Positions 7,952 to 16,562 of a stretch of DNA of 59,852 bases are shown one piece after another. Origin of the DNA: Leifsonia aquatica H1aii (lineage in GTDB: Bacteria > Actinomycetota > Actinomycetes > Actinomycetales > Microbacteriaceae); the NCBI RefSeq assembly GCF_000633535.1, contig NZ_AYMR01000016.1, forward strand, positions 1 to 59,852, read 5' to 3'. The position numbers and the translations under genes were made by a program. Under the pieces are notes generated by a model that saw only the letters and a list, made by a program, of their open reading frames with translations, ran no database searches and was not told where the DNA came from. The first letter of the stretch is position 1. Every line of letters starts with the position of its first letter.

Positions 7952-8898
7952 ACGATTCCAGCCAAGTGGTCACGACCGTGGTGGTGATCGCGATCATCGC
8001 GATCATCGTGATCTTCGTGCTGGTCACCCTGTTCCGGGCGATCCGCATCATCCCGCAGGCGCGCGCCGGCGTCGTGGAACGGCTCGGCCGGTACCACAAG
8101 ACGCTCAATCCCGGACTGAACGTGGTGGTGCCCTTCGTCGACAAGGTGCGGCCCCTCATCGACATGCGCGAGCAGGTCGTCTCGTTCCCGCCGCAGCCGG
8201 TGATCACCGAGGACAACCTCGTCGTCTCCATCGACACCGTCGTCTACTTCCAGGTCAACGACGCCCGCGCGGCGACGTACGAGATCGCGAACTATCTCGG
8301 TGCCGTCGAGCAGCTCACCACCACCACGCTCCGCAACGTGGTCGGCGGGCTCAACCTCGAGCAGGCGCTGACCAGCCGCGACAACATCAACGGCCAGCTG
8401 CGCATCGTGCTCGACGAGGCCACCGGCAAATGGGGCATCCGCGTATCGCGCGTCGAGCTGAAGGCGATCGACCCGCCCCTCTCCATCCAGGACTCCATGG
8501 AGAAGCAGATGCGCGCCGAGCGGGACCGTCGTGCCGTCATCCTCACTGCGGAGGGCAACAAGCAATCCGAGATCCTGAACGCCGAGGGACGCCGACAGGC
8601 GGCCATCCTCAGTGCCGAGGGCGACGCGAAGGCCGCGGTGCTCCGAGCGGAGGGTGAGGCGAAGGCCATCACCACGGTCTTCGGAGCCATCCACGAGGGG
8701 AACCCCGACAACCTGCTGCTCGCCTACCAGTACCTGCAGACCCTGCCGAAGATCGCCGAGGGTCCGGCCAACAAGCTGTGGATCATCCCGAGCGAGCTGA
8801 CCGAGGCGCTCAAGGGCATCGGCCAGGCGTTCGGAGAGAAGGGCGCAGCGGCCGCCGCCGCTGCCGCAGAGAGCGGCCCGCCCGCTCCCCCGGCGTGA
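7948..8898 (+). CDS. SPFH/stomatin-like membrane protein (slipin/paraslipin)
   Basis: 316 residues starting at GTG 7948, which overlaps the nfeD-like stop. One N-terminal transmembrane helix (about 8-30) anchors an SPFH domain (RIIPQARAGVVERLGRY onward). A charged helical region with repeated AEG motifs spaced about 11 residues follows (about 195-240), typical of stomatin oligomerisation helices. An alanine- and proline-rich tail ends the protein. Stomatins form ring-like oligomers at membrane microdomains, usually with an NfeD partner as here. The next gene, a GDPD, begins inside the last codon of this one (GTGA overlap). Confidence 0.9.
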   Translation: MNDSSQVVTTVVVIAIIAIIVIFVLVTLFRAIRIIPQARAGVVERLGRYHKTLNPGLNVVVPFVDKVRPLIDMREQVVSFPPQPVITEDNLVVSIDTVVYFQVNDARAATYEIANYLGAVEQLTTTTLRNVVGGLNLEQALTSRDNINGQLRIVLDEATGKWGIRVSRVELKAIDPPLSIQDSMEKQMRAERDRRAVILTAEGNKQSEILNAEGRRQAAILSAEGDAKAAVLRAEGEAKAITTVFGAIHEGNPDNLLLAYQYLQTLPKIAEGPANKLWIIPSELTEALKGIGQAFGEKGAAAAAAAAESGPPAPPA

Positions 8899-9641
8899 GC
8901 TTCCTGAGCGGACGGGGCCCGCGCGTCATCGCGCACCGCGGGCTCGCCCTCGACGCGCCCGAGAACACCCTGCTCGCCTTCCTCAACGCACTGACGGCCG
9001 GGGCGACGCACCTGGAGACGGACGTGCACGCCTCCGCCGACGGCGTGGCCGTGATCAGCCACGATCCCGAGCTCGCCCGGGTCGCGGGCATCCCCGGGCT
9101 CGTCGCCGACCTGCGCATGGCCGAGCTGCGCCGGGTGGACCTCGGACATGGTCAGACGTTCTCCTCGCTGGCGGAGGCGCTGGACGCCTTCCCCGAGGCA
9201 CGCGTCAACATCGACATCAAGGACGCCCGCGCTGCGGCCTCCACCGTCGAGGCGATCCGCGACGCCCGCGCGACCGAGCGCGTGCTCGTGACGAGCTTCT
9301 CCCGCAGGCGCAGGGAGGCGGTCGCACGGGCGCTCCCGGGCGTCGCGGTGTCGCCGTCGGTGCCGGAGATGGTGCCGGCGCTGCTGGGTGCGAAGGCCGG
9401 GTTGCGGCCGCTGGTCCGTCGAGCGCTCCGTGGTTTCGCGGCCGTCCAGGTCCCCGAGCGGCAGGGTCCCGTCCGCGTCGTCACCGCACGTACGGTCCGG
9501 GCGATCCAGGCCGCGGGCTGCGAGGTGCATGTCTGGACGGTCAACGACCCCGCCGACATGCGCCGTCTGCTCGACCTCGGCGTCGACGGCATCGTGACGG
9601 ACCGCTGCGACCTGCTGACGAGTCTGATCGCCTCCCGCTGA
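8895..9641 (+). CDS. Glycerophosphodiester phosphodiesterase
   Basis: 248-residue TIM-barrel protein starting at GTG 8895, overlapping the SPFH stop by 4 bp. The GDPD signature is clear: IAHRGLALDAPENTLLAF near residues 12-29 (His and Arg of the HRG motif, the E-N-T metal site), then LETDVHASADGVAVISHD with the second catalytic His and acidic metal ligands, NIDIKD, VWTVND and GVDGIVTDR at the C-terminus. It should release glycerol-3-phosphate from glycerophosphodiesters, recycling phospholipid head groups. There is no signal peptide, so it is cytoplasmic. Tight coupling to SPFH/NfeD suggests a membrane-lipid maintenance role (inference). Confidence 0.88.
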   Translation: MSFLSGRGPRVIAHRGLALDAPENTLLAFLNALTAGATHLETDVHASADGVAVISHDPELARVAGIPGLVADLRMAELRRVDLGHGQTFSSLAEALDAFPEARVNIDIKDARAAASTVEAIRDARATERVLVTSFSRRRREAVARALPGVAVSPSVPEMVPALLGAKAGLRPLVRRALRGFAAVQVPERQGPVRVVTARTVRAIQAAGCEVHVWTVNDPADMRRLLDLGVDGIVTDRCDLLTSLIASR

Positions 9642-9646
9642 CGCAC

Positions 9647-9665
9647 CCGCCAGCCTCGGTGGCGG
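9647..9665 (+). terminator. Weak hairpin after the GDPD gene
   Basis: CCGCCA and TGGCGG pair around a 7-nt loop just after the GDPD stop. It is short and has no T-run, so terminator function is uncertain. Confidence 0.3.
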
Positions 9666-9714
9666 CTGTGAGTCTTCTGGGACACTGTGAGCGTCCTGGG
9701 AGAACGGGCGTCCC

Positions 9715-9747
9715 GGAAAGACAATCCCCAGCTTGACGGTTTATAAC
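9715..9747 (+). promoter_or_regulatory. Candidate stress-sigma promoter of rbpA
   Basis: GGAAA (9715-9719) and GTT (9739-9741) are 19 bp apart, matching the GGAAT-N18/19-GTT pattern of SigR/SigH-type promoters. In Streptomyces rbpA is a known SigR target. A TATAAC box at 9742-9747 could instead be a housekeeping -10. The leader to the ATG at 9780 would be about 30 nt with AGAGGAG as ribosome site. Confidence 0.45.
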
Positions 9748-9779
9748 AGTGAGGATTCGCGCGAAGAGGAGACCACACG

Positions 9780-10151
9780 ATGGCAGATCGCAGTTTGCGC
9801 GGAATGAGACTCGGCGCCCAGAGCTTACAGAGCGAAGAAGGCGTGGTTTACTCTCCGCGTACCCGTTACACCTACCTGTGCCCCGAATGCGGCAAGGAGA
9901 CCGAGACCGTGTTCTCGGCCGAAGCCGATGCACCCGACACCTGGGAGTGCCGCCACTGCGGACACGAGGCCCGGTTGCTCGTCGGCGACACCCCTGTCGA
10001 GGTCGACCACTCCGACGTCAAGGCGCCGCGGAGCCACTGGGACATGCTCCTGGAGCGCCGCACCCGCGCCGAGCTGGAGGAACTGCTGGAGGAGCGTCTG
10101 CAGTATCTGCGGGCGCGCCGCGGCACCGGGGAGCGCAAGCACAGCGCCTGA
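9780..10151 (+). CDS. rbpA: RNA polymerase-binding protein RbpA
   Basis: 123 residues, the usual RbpA length. Order of parts: N-terminal tail (MADRSLRGMRLGAQSLQSEE), the core domain with zinc-type ligands Cys34, Cys37, Cys57, Cys60 and His62, a basic linker, and the C-terminal sigma-interaction helix (RSHWDMLLERRTRAELEEL). RbpA binds group I sigma factors and RNA polymerase, stabilises the open complex and is found only in actinobacteria. It is transcribed alone from a possible stress promoter and ends at a strong terminator shared with the convergent lnt gene. Confidence 0.96.
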   Translation: MADRSLRGMRLGAQSLQSEEGVVYSPRTRYTYLCPECGKETETVFSAEADAPDTWECRHCGHEARLLVGDTPVEVDHSDVKAPRSHWDMLLERRTRAELEELLEERLQYLRARRGTGERKHSA

Positions 10152-10167
10152 CCCCGCACGACGACCA

Positions 10168-10203
10168 GAGGCCGCTCTCACCGCATCGGTGGGAGCGGCC
10201 TTC
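10168..10203. terminator. Bidirectional terminator overlapping the lnt stop codon
   Basis: GAGGCCGCTCTCACC and GGTGGGAGCGGCCTTC form a 15-16 bp stem with a GCATC loop and few wobble pairs. It lies 16 nt after rbpA and contains the stop codon of lnt (10178-10180). Confidence 0.75.
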
Positions 10204-11728
10204 TCACGTCCGGGGCCGGGTTGCGGCGGCCGCCGACGGCGACCAGGAGGCCGAACAGTCCGAGGCCGGCCACGAGGAACTCGATGCCCCGGCTCAGCAG
10301 CGTCGACGGGGTGGTCGTGGTCCCGAGCGGCACGTCGGCGATCATGCTGCCCGGCGCGAACGGAGGGATCTCCGCGATCGTGCGACCGTCCGGGCCGATG
10401 ATCTGGCTGCTGCCGACCGTCGAGATGTTCACCAGCGCCCGGCCGGACTCGATCGCCCGCAGCCGTGCGATGGCCAGCTGCTGCTGATTCTCGTCCGTCT
10501 CGCCGAAATCGGCGTTGTTGGTCTGCGCCAGGATGACCTGCGCGCCGCCCCGCATCATGTCGGTCAGCAGCTGGTCGTCGACGATGTCGAAGCAGATCGA
10601 GATGCCGGCGCGCACGCCGTCGATGTCGAAGACGTTGTCGCGCGTCCCGGGCGTGTAGTCCCGGCCGATCAGATCGATCAGATCGGGTGCGAACGGGCGC
10701 CAGAACGCGCGGTCGGGCACGTACTCGCCGAACGGGATCGGGCGCTTCTTGTCGTAGTAGTCGACGGCGCCCTTGCCCGCCTCCCACTGCAGCGAGGTGT
10801 TGAAGTACTTGCCGTCGCGGTAGGTGATCGTGCCGACCACGAACGTCGCGTCCATCTTGCGGCTGAGGGCGTCGAGGATCGCCGCGGACGACGGGTCGCG
10901 CGTCGGGTCGGGCATCGCCGCACCCTCCGGCCAGACCACGATGTCGGCCTTCTGATCGGCGATCTTGAGTGTCGCGGCCACCTGGGCGTCCAGCACGGCG
11001 CCGACGGGGGCATCGTCGAAGTATCCCGCCGGTCCGTTCCCCTGCACCGCGGCGATACGGGTGGTGCCGTGGGTCGGCGTCGGCCAGGCGGGGATCGCGA
11101 GCACCAGCGCGACCGCCCCGAGGGCGAGTACGGCGCGCCCGAGCGGGCGCAGATCGATCGCGAAGCCCAGCTCCACGATCAGGCCGACGAGCCAGACCAT
11201 CACGAAGCTCAGGCCGGAGATCCCGAGCCAGGCCGCCAGCGGCGCGAACGGGCTCTCCGATTGGGACTCGGCCGCCCGGCCCCAGGAGAAGCCGCCGTAC
11301 GGCCAGGAGCCGGTCACGTACTCCCGCAGCACCCACAGCCCCGACACGATCACCGTCAGCAGCCCCAGCCGCCCCCAGACGCCCGGCCAGGCCTTCGGCA
11401 CCCAGCGGTAGGCCAGCGTGATCAGGATGCCGCCCACGCCCCAGAACAGCGCCTCCAGGGTCGACAGGGCCACCCAGGGGACGGGACCGAGGTAGAGCGC
11501 GGTCCACGCCACGTGGACGAGGTAGAACGACTCCCCCGCCAGCCAGCCGACGAGGAACGCGGAGCCCGCCCGGCGACCGCGTTGTGCGAGCAGCACCATG
11601 GCGATGCCGACGAAGGTGAGCGGCCACCAGTCCTTGTCCGGGAAGCCCGCGTCCAGCACCGGCCCGGCGGCGATCGCCATCAGCACCGCGAGCCAGAGCG
11701 GAAGGGGGGCGCGCGGCGTTCGGGTCAC
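10178..11728 (-). CDS. lnt: Apolipoprotein N-acyltransferase
   Basis: 516 residues, the normal Lnt length. Around six to seven hydrophobic helices in residues 10-215 are followed by a periplasmic-facing nitrilase (CN hydrolase) domain. Catalytic residues are visible: Glu268 (WPEGAAMPD), Lys327 (YYDKKRPIPFGEYVP) and Cys379 (SICFDIVDD). A last hydrophobic helix (about 480-500) ends the protein. It transfers an acyl chain to the N-terminal cysteine of lipoproteins, such as the FKBP lipoprotein upstream in the same gene train. It is not fused to a polyprenol-phosphate mannose synthase as in some mycobacteria. The start (GTG 11728) has no good ribosome site and is tentative. Confidence 0.9.
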   Translation of the reverse strand: MTRTPRAPLPLWLAVLMAIAAGPVLDAGFPDKDWWPLTFVGIAMVLLAQRGRRAGSAFLVGWLAGESFYLVHVAWTALYLGPVPWVALSTLEALFWGVGGILITLAYRWVPKAWPGVWGRLGLLTVIVSGLWVLREYVTGSWPYGGFSWGRAAESQSESPFAPLAAWLGISGLSFVMVWLVGLIVELGFAIDLRPLGRAVLALGAVALVLAIPAWPTPTHGTTRIAAVQGNGPAGYFDDAPVGAVLDAQVAATLKIADQKADIVVWPEGAAMPDPTRDPSSAAILDALSRKMDATFVVGTITYRDGKYFNTSLQWEAGKGAVDYYDKKRPIPFGEYVPDRAFWRPFAPDLIDLIGRDYTPGTRDNVFDIDGVRAGISICFDIVDDQLLTDMMRGGAQVILAQTNNADFGETDENQQQLAIARLRAIESGRALVNISTVGSSQIIGPDGRTIAEIPPFAPGSMIADVPLGTTTTPSTLLSRGIEFLVAGLGLFGLLVAVGGRRNPAPDVRRPLPPMR

Positions 11729-11765
11729 GAAGGGAGAGCCTAAAGCATCCGGCTCGGGGCGCCGC

Positions 11766-14198
11766 TCAGGCAACCGCGGAGTACGCCACGATTCCTCGGC
11801 GGATCGCATCCAGCGCCTGACGGGCCGTGCGGCCCACGTTCCCCGGCGCGACGAGGGAGAGCTGGTCGAGCAGGTCGATCGTCTGCTTGGTCCAGCGCAC
11901 GAAGTCGCCCGCCGCCATGTCCGCCTCGCGCAGCACCGCGTCGAGCGCGCCGCCGCGCGCCCACTGGTACATCGCCAGGGACAGCGTCGTCGACGGCGGT
12001 TCGCTGCCCGGGAGCCGGTTCTCCCGCTCGAGATCGTCCAGTCGGCTCCACAGGTCGATCGTCCGCTCGAGCGCCGGCCGGAAGGCGCCCCGCGGGAGCG
12101 ACCGCTCGTGCGCGAGCCCCTCGTCGCGCCGCGGCTCGAAGACGAGTGCGCAGGCCATCGCAGCGAGACTGGGGGCGTCGAGCTCCTTCCACGCGCCGCG
12201 GCGCAGGCACTCGGCGACGAGCAGGTCACGTTCGCCGTAGATCCGTTTGAGCGTGCGCCCGTGCACGGTGAGCGCCGTCGTGCCCTCGTCCTCCACCAGA
12301 TAGCCGAGCTCCAGCAGCACGTCCGAGACGCGGTCGAACACCTTCGCGACCGCGCCGGTGCGCGACTGGATCTGCGCGCTCAGCCGATCCGTCTCGCGCT
12401 TGAGGGTCCACCAGCGTTCCGCCCAGCGTGCGTGCTTCTCCCGGTCGGGACAGCGGTGGCAGGGGTGGTCCTTCATCCGCTTGCGCAGCGCCGCCAGCTG
12501 TCGCTGCCGCTTGTCGCGGTCGGCGCGGGAGACGTTGTCCAGCTTGGCGCCCTTGCGCTCCAGGTCGGTGAGCTCGCGCCGGATCCGCGAGTACTCGCGG
12601 AAGTCGCCCAGGTGGCAGGTCATCGCCTCCTCGTACCCGGCGAGCGACTCCTCCTGCTGCCGCACCTTGCGCGCCAGGTCGACGACGGCGCGGTCCGCCT
12701 GGAACTGCGCGAAGGACGACTCCAGGATCTCCCGGGTGCGTGGCCGCCCGAACTGGTCGACCAGGTTCACCGCCATGTTGTACGTGGGCCGGAAGCTCGA
12801 GTTCAGCGGGTAGCTGCGGCGGGAGGCGAGGGAGGCGACCGACTGCGGGTCGAGGCCGTCCTCCCACTGGATGACCGAGTGCCCCTCGACGTCGATCCCC
12901 CGGCGGCCGGCGCGGCCGGTCAGCTGCGTGTACTCCCCCGGCGTGATGGGCACCCGCGCCTCGCCGTTGAACTTCTCCAGCTTCTCCAGCACGACGGTGC
13001 GCGCGGGCATGTTGATGCCGAGCGCGAGCGTCTCGGTGGCGAAGACGACCTTGACCAGCTTGCGGCGGAACAGCTCCTCGACGACCTCCTTGAAGGCCGG
13101 GAGCATGCCCGCGTGGTGAGCGGCCACCCCGCGCTCCAGACCCTCCAGCCACTCCCAGTAGCCGAGCACCGCCAGGTCCTCGTCGAGCAACGTGCGGCAG
13201 CGCTCCTCCACGATCGCGCGGATCTCGTCGCGCTCGTGCCGCTCGGTCAGGCGCACCCCCGAGCGGAGGGTCTGCCGCACCGCGGCATCGCAGCCGTTGC
13301 GGCTGAAGATGAAGAAGATCGCCGGAAGGAGGTTGCGCTCGCGCAGCAGCTCGACGAACGCCGCCCGCTCCATCCGGAACGAGTCCGGCCGGCCGCCCTT
13401 CGAGTGGTAGCGGCCGACGTCCCGCGTCTGCCTGCTGCTGAGCACCCGGCCGCCGTAGCGCGCCATCTGCACCAGCTCCGGGTTGACGCGGTTGGTCGCC
13501 GCGAGGCCCGACGAGTCGAACAGGTCGATCAGCTTCGAGCGCATCAGGATGTGCTGCTCCAGCGGAACCGGACGCTCCTCCGAGACGATCACATCGGTGT
13601 CTCCGCGCACGGCCTGCAACCAGTCGCCGAACTCCTCGGCGTTCGAGACGGTGGCGCTGAGCGAGACCATCCGCACCTCGGACGGCAGGTGGATGATGAC
13701 CTCCTCCCAAACGGCCCCGCGGAACCGGTCGGCGAGGTAGTGCACCTCGTCCATCACCACGAACGCCAGATCCGAGAGGAGGTCGGAGTCCGCGTAGAGC
13801 ATGTTGCGCAGCACCTCGGTCGTCATGACCACGATGCGCGCGTGCGAGTTGATGTTCGTGTCGCCCGTGAGCAGCCCGACGGACTCGGGCCCGTAGGCGT
13901 CGACGAACTCCTGGAACTTCTGGTTGCTCAACGCCTTCATCGGCGTCGTGTAGAACACCTTCGCGTTGGCCTCGCGCATCGCCAGGAAGACCGCGAACTC
14001 GGCGACGATCGTCTTCCCCGCGCCCGTGGGCGCGGCGACGAGCACACTGCGACCCTCCTCCAGGCTCGCGCACGCCTCCCGCTGGAACGGGTCGAGGTCG
14101 AAGCGCAGCCCGGCGCGGAAGGTCTCGAGCACGGGCTGGCTGGCGCGCTGGCGCGAGGCGGCGAAACGCTCGGCCGGGGAGAGCTGCTGGTCGGTCAC
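11766..14198 (-). CDS. helY: DEAD/DEAH-box helicase, Mtr4/HelY type
   Basis: 810-residue superfamily 2 helicase. Walker A APTGAGKT (56-63), TTPMKALSNQ (motif Ia), DEVHY (150-154), SLSATVSNAEEFG (motif III) and QLTGRAGRRGID (motif VI) are all visible. A C-terminal helical region carries the CHRCPDREKHARW motif and the DSHCT-like end. This layout matches actinobacterial HelY, related to Ski2/Mtr4 RNA helicases; a role in RNA decay or rRNA maturation is likely but not shown. The start is GTG at 14198, 9 bp after tatC, and the gene is followed after 37 bp by lnt. Confidence 0.88.
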   Translation of the reverse strand: MTDQQLSPAERFAASRQRASQPVLETFRAGLRFDLDPFQREACASLEEGRSVLVAAPTGAGKTIVAEFAVFLAMREANAKVFYTTPMKALSNQKFQEFVDAYGPESVGLLTGDTNINSHARIVVMTTEVLRNMLYADSDLLSDLAFVVMDEVHYLADRFRGAVWEEVIIHLPSEVRMVSLSATVSNAEEFGDWLQAVRGDTDVIVSEERPVPLEQHILMRSKLIDLFDSSGLAATNRVNPELVQMARYGGRVLSSRQTRDVGRYHSKGGRPDSFRMERAAFVELLRERNLLPAIFFIFSRNGCDAAVRQTLRSGVRLTERHERDEIRAIVEERCRTLLDEDLAVLGYWEWLEGLERGVAAHHAGMLPAFKEVVEELFRRKLVKVVFATETLALGINMPARTVVLEKLEKFNGEARVPITPGEYTQLTGRAGRRGIDVEGHSVIQWEDGLDPQSVASLASRRSYPLNSSFRPTYNMAVNLVDQFGRPRTREILESSFAQFQADRAVVDLARKVRQQEESLAGYEEAMTCHLGDFREYSRIRRELTDLERKGAKLDNVSRADRDKRQRQLAALRKRMKDHPCHRCPDREKHARWAERWWTLKRETDRLSAQIQSRTGAVAKVFDRVSDVLLELGYLVEDEGTTALTVHGRTLKRIYGERDLLVAECLRRGAWKELDAPSLAAMACALVFEPRRDEGLAHERSLPRGAFRPALERTIDLWSRLDDLERENRLPGSEPPSTTLSLAMYQWARGGALDAVLREADMAAGDFVRWTKQTIDLLDQLSLVAPGNVGRTARQALDAIRRGIVAYSAVA

Positions 14199-14207
14199 CC
14201 GACCAGA

Positions 14208-14999
14208 CTATGCCGCCAGCTCGGCCTCCAGCCGATCCGCGCTCTTCGCCACGCGGCGGTCGTGCAGCCACGCCACGCCGTACGCGGCGAAGTACAGGCC
14301 GACCATCGGGATCGCGAGCAGGAACATCGACAGCACGTCCGCCGCCGGCGTGGCGATCGCGGTGAAGAGGACGATCAGGATGAGCGCCCACCGCCACGAG
14401 GCGATGATCGACTTGGCGCTCAGGATGCCGATGAAGTTGAACAGCACCAGAAACACCGGCAGCACGAAGGCGATGCCGACCGCGAGCACGAGCTTCATGA
14501 TGAAGTCGAAGTACGTCTTCGCCCCGATGATCGCGGCATCCTGCTCCGGCGCGAAGCTGGTGAGGAGGCTGACGATGTGCGGGACGAGCAACCAGCCCAC
14601 GACACCGCCCGCGATGAACAGCGGGACCGCGGTGAAGAAGAAGCCGAACGCGTACTTGAGCTCTTTCCGGGTCATCGCCGGAACGAAGAACGCCCAGATC
14701 TGGTAGAGCCAGACCGGGCTCGAGATGATGGCGCCGATCGTGACGGCGACCTGCATCTTCAGGTCGAAGGCACCGGTGATGCTGTCGTAGTTGAGGGTCG
14801 CGTCGCGGCCCTGCTGCTCGGCGATCTGGGTGATCGGCCCGCGCAGGGCGTCCATGACGAAATCGGCGAGGAACCAGCCGATGACGGCGCCGACCAGAAG
14901 GGCGATCGCCGACCGGAAGAGGCGTTTGCGAAGCTCGACGAAGTGCTCTGCGAGCGACATCCGCCCTTCGCGGTTCTTGCCTCGCTTGGTGGAGGCCAC
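14208..14999 (-). CDS. tatC: Sec-independent translocase subunit TatC
   Basis: 263 residues with six transmembrane helices. The N-terminal cytoplasmic SLAEHFVELRKRL carries the conserved HLxELRxR-type signal-recognition motif. The first periplasmic loop and the FAPEQD-containing segment before helix 4 also fit TatC. The ending is a short cytoplasmic basic tail. TatC binds twin-arginine signal peptides and with TatA forms the translocon for folded proteins. tatA ends 4 bp upstream. No tatB is seen here, as is common when TatA is bifunctional or tatB lies elsewhere. Confidence 0.96.
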   Translation of the reverse strand: MASTKRGKNREGRMSLAEHFVELRKRLFRSAIALLVGAVIGWFLADFVMDALRGPITQIAEQQGRDATLNYDSITGAFDLKMQVAVTIGAIISSPVWLYQIWAFFVPAMTRKELKYAFGFFFTAVPLFIAGGVVGWLLVPHIVSLLTSFAPEQDAAIIGAKTYFDFIMKLVLAVGIAFVLPVFLVLFNFIGILSAKSIIASWRWALILIVLFTAIATPAADVLSMFLLAIPMVGLYFAAYGVAWLHDRRVAKSADRLEAELAA

Positions 15000-15003
15000 C
15001 GCG

Positions 15004-15225
15004 TTACGGCTTCGGCTTGGTTTCAGCCGACGAGTCGGACGCAGCCGTCTCGGACGAAGCGTCGGCGTCCTTGCCGTCCTTCTTCATCTCGTTGACCTCG
15101 CCCTTGAAGATGCGCATCGACTGACCGATGCTCTTGGCGAGGGCGGGAAGCTTCGGCGCGCCGAAGAGGAGCAGGATCACTGCGAGGATGATGAGCAGAT
15201 GCCATCCGGTGAGTCCACCGAGCAT
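15004..15225 (-). CDS. tatA: Sec-independent translocase subunit TatA
   Basis: 73 residues: a short N-terminus (MLGGLTGWHLLIILAVILLLFG as one membrane helix, residues 1-22), the hinge FG-APKLPALAKSIGQSMRIFKGEV amphipathic helix, and a charged Ser/Glu/Lys/Pro tail, the classic TatA layout. It oligomerises to form the Tat pore. Its ATG overlaps the stop of the preceding small membrane protein by 1 bp (TAATG) and tatC follows after 4 bp. Confidence 0.95.
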   Translation of the reverse strand: MLGGLTGWHLLIILAVILLLFGAPKLPALAKSIGQSMRIFKGEVNEMKKDGKDADASSETAASDSSAETKPKP

Positions 15226-15578
15226 TATGAAGTCCTTCGAGTCACGAATTCAAAGCGCGAGGGGTCCGCTTTGATGAGAAGCTTACCGCGCCGCACCCGG
15301 GCGTCCCTGCGAGCTTGCTTTGCGAACTCCCGGTCGGCCCGCGCCTGGGCGCGTTCGGCGCGGAGTTCCGCGGCGTCGGCGAAGACGGCGGGATGGAAGG
15401 CCTCCTCCCGCAGGTCGTCAACGCGGGACTGCAGCACGTCCGCCTTCTCGAGCAGGGCGGACGCCTCATCCACCGCCCCCATGAGCTTGCGGAACAGGCT
15501 CCAGGCGAACGCGGCGAGCATGCCGAGCAGACCGAGCACCAGCACGGTCCAGATGACCAACCACGACCACCACGGCAT
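15225..15578 (-). CDS. Small membrane protein between pafC and tatA
   Basis: 117 residues: one N-terminal transmembrane helix (about 6-26, WLVIWTVLVLGLLGMLAAF) then a long charged coiled-coil-like helix rich in Ala, Arg, Glu and Asp (30-100). This shape resembles TatB, which also has one helix and a long amphipathic region, but the FG hinge and TatB motif are not present, so I do not assign it. Its place directly before tatA suggests an envelope or Tat-linked role. I do not recognise the family further. Confidence 0.7.
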   Translation of the reverse strand: MPWWSWLVIWTVLVLGLLGMLAAFAWSLFRKLMGAVDEASALLEKADVLQSRVDDLREEAFHPAVFADAAELRAERAQARADREFAKQARRDARVRRGKLLIKADPSRFEFVTRRTS

Positions 15579-15587
15579 CTCGGAATC

Positions 15588-16562
15588 CTACCGGTACCGT
15601 GCCGCGCCGGCCGCGGCCCACTCCGCCACCACGCGACGCGCCTCGGGAGGGTCGAGCACGGTGAGGACGCCGGAGAGTCCGCCGACCAGACGCTTGAGCC
15701 CGTGGAAGTGGGCCACACGCACGCTGGTGCGCACGACCCCGTCGTGCTCGCGGCGCTCCGCCCCCTCGGGGATGTAATCCTCGATCAGCGGGATCGCCGA
15801 CGCCGACACCTCGATCGTGACCAGCTGATCGTCGGGAGTGCCCTCGAAGAGGGTCTCGGGGAGGGTCACATCGCCGGGGCTGTACGCGATCGGCACGTCG
15901 GTGGCGGTGAGCCCCTCGATGCGGTCGAGCCGGAAGGTGCGCAGGGCGGTCCGGGCGTGGTCCCACCCGCGCAGGTACCAGTCCTGGTCGATCGACTCCA
16001 CCCGCAGCGGGTCGACGCGGCGCCGCTCGCGTTCGCCGCGCGAGTTGCGGTAGTCGAAGTCGAGCCGGGTCCCGGCCATGACCGCATCGCGGATCACCGC
16101 CAGGGCCTCGTCGGTTTCCGAGCGTGCGACCGCGACCTCGCTCGGCGCCGCGGACGCGCCCCGCGCGAGCTTCGCCATCAGCGAGCCGATGACGTCGCGG
16201 TCGGCGTTCTCGGGCAGCGCGGTCAGGTACTGCAGCCCGGCGATGAGCGCGGCCGCCTCCCGTGCCGAGAAGCGCGGGGAGTCGTCGATGGCGACCTGGT
16301 GGGTGAGCACGATCCGGTCGTTGTCCTCGAAGTCGTCCCACGCGATGTCGAAGAGATCGCCCGGCTGGTACGCGTTCGTCTCCCCCGGGACGCCCGACAC
16401 CGCGATCAGCCGCACCGCATCGCGGAGCTGCTCCGGTTCGACGCCGAAGTGGGCGGCGGCCTCGGCCACGCTCACCCGGTCGCGATCCATCAGGTACGGC
16501 ACGAGGGCGAGCAGGAACGCGAGCTTGTCCTGCGCCTGCATCGGCCGGCGGCGCTCAGCCAT
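15588..16562 (-). CDS. pafC: WYL-domain regulator PafC
   Basis: 324 residues: N-terminal winged HTH (about 12-70, SVAEAAAHFGVEPEQL), a WYL-like domain in the middle (VRVESIDQDWYLRGWDHARTA near 205) and a C-terminal WCX-type extension. PafB and PafC act as one complex that activates LexA-independent DNA-damage genes in mycobacteria, apparently sensing single-stranded DNA. It overlaps the pafB gene end by 8 bp, and the small membrane protein gene lies 9 bp downstream. No proteasome or Pup genes are present in this window. Confidence 0.88.
   Translation of the reverse strand: MAERRRPMQAQDKLAFLLALVPYLMDRDRVSVAEAAAHFGVEPEQLRDAVRLIAVSGVPGETNAYQPGDLFDIAWDDFEDNDRIVLTHQVAIDDSPRFSAREAAALIAGLQYLTALPENADRDVIGSLMAKLARGASAAPSEVAVARSETDEALAVIRDAVMAGTRLDFDYRNSRGERERRRVDPLRVESIDQDWYLRGWDHARTALRTFRLDRIEGLTATDVPIAYSPGDVTLPETLFEGTPDDQLVTIEVSASAIPLIEDYIPEGAERREHDGVVRTSVRVAHFHGLKRLVGGLSGVLTVLDPPEARRVVAEWAAAGAARYR

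Noticed and set aside
15225-15578. Calling the small membrane protein TatB
   Set aside because: It has the right shape and place, but the FG hinge and TatB-type motif are not seen, so the call was left open.
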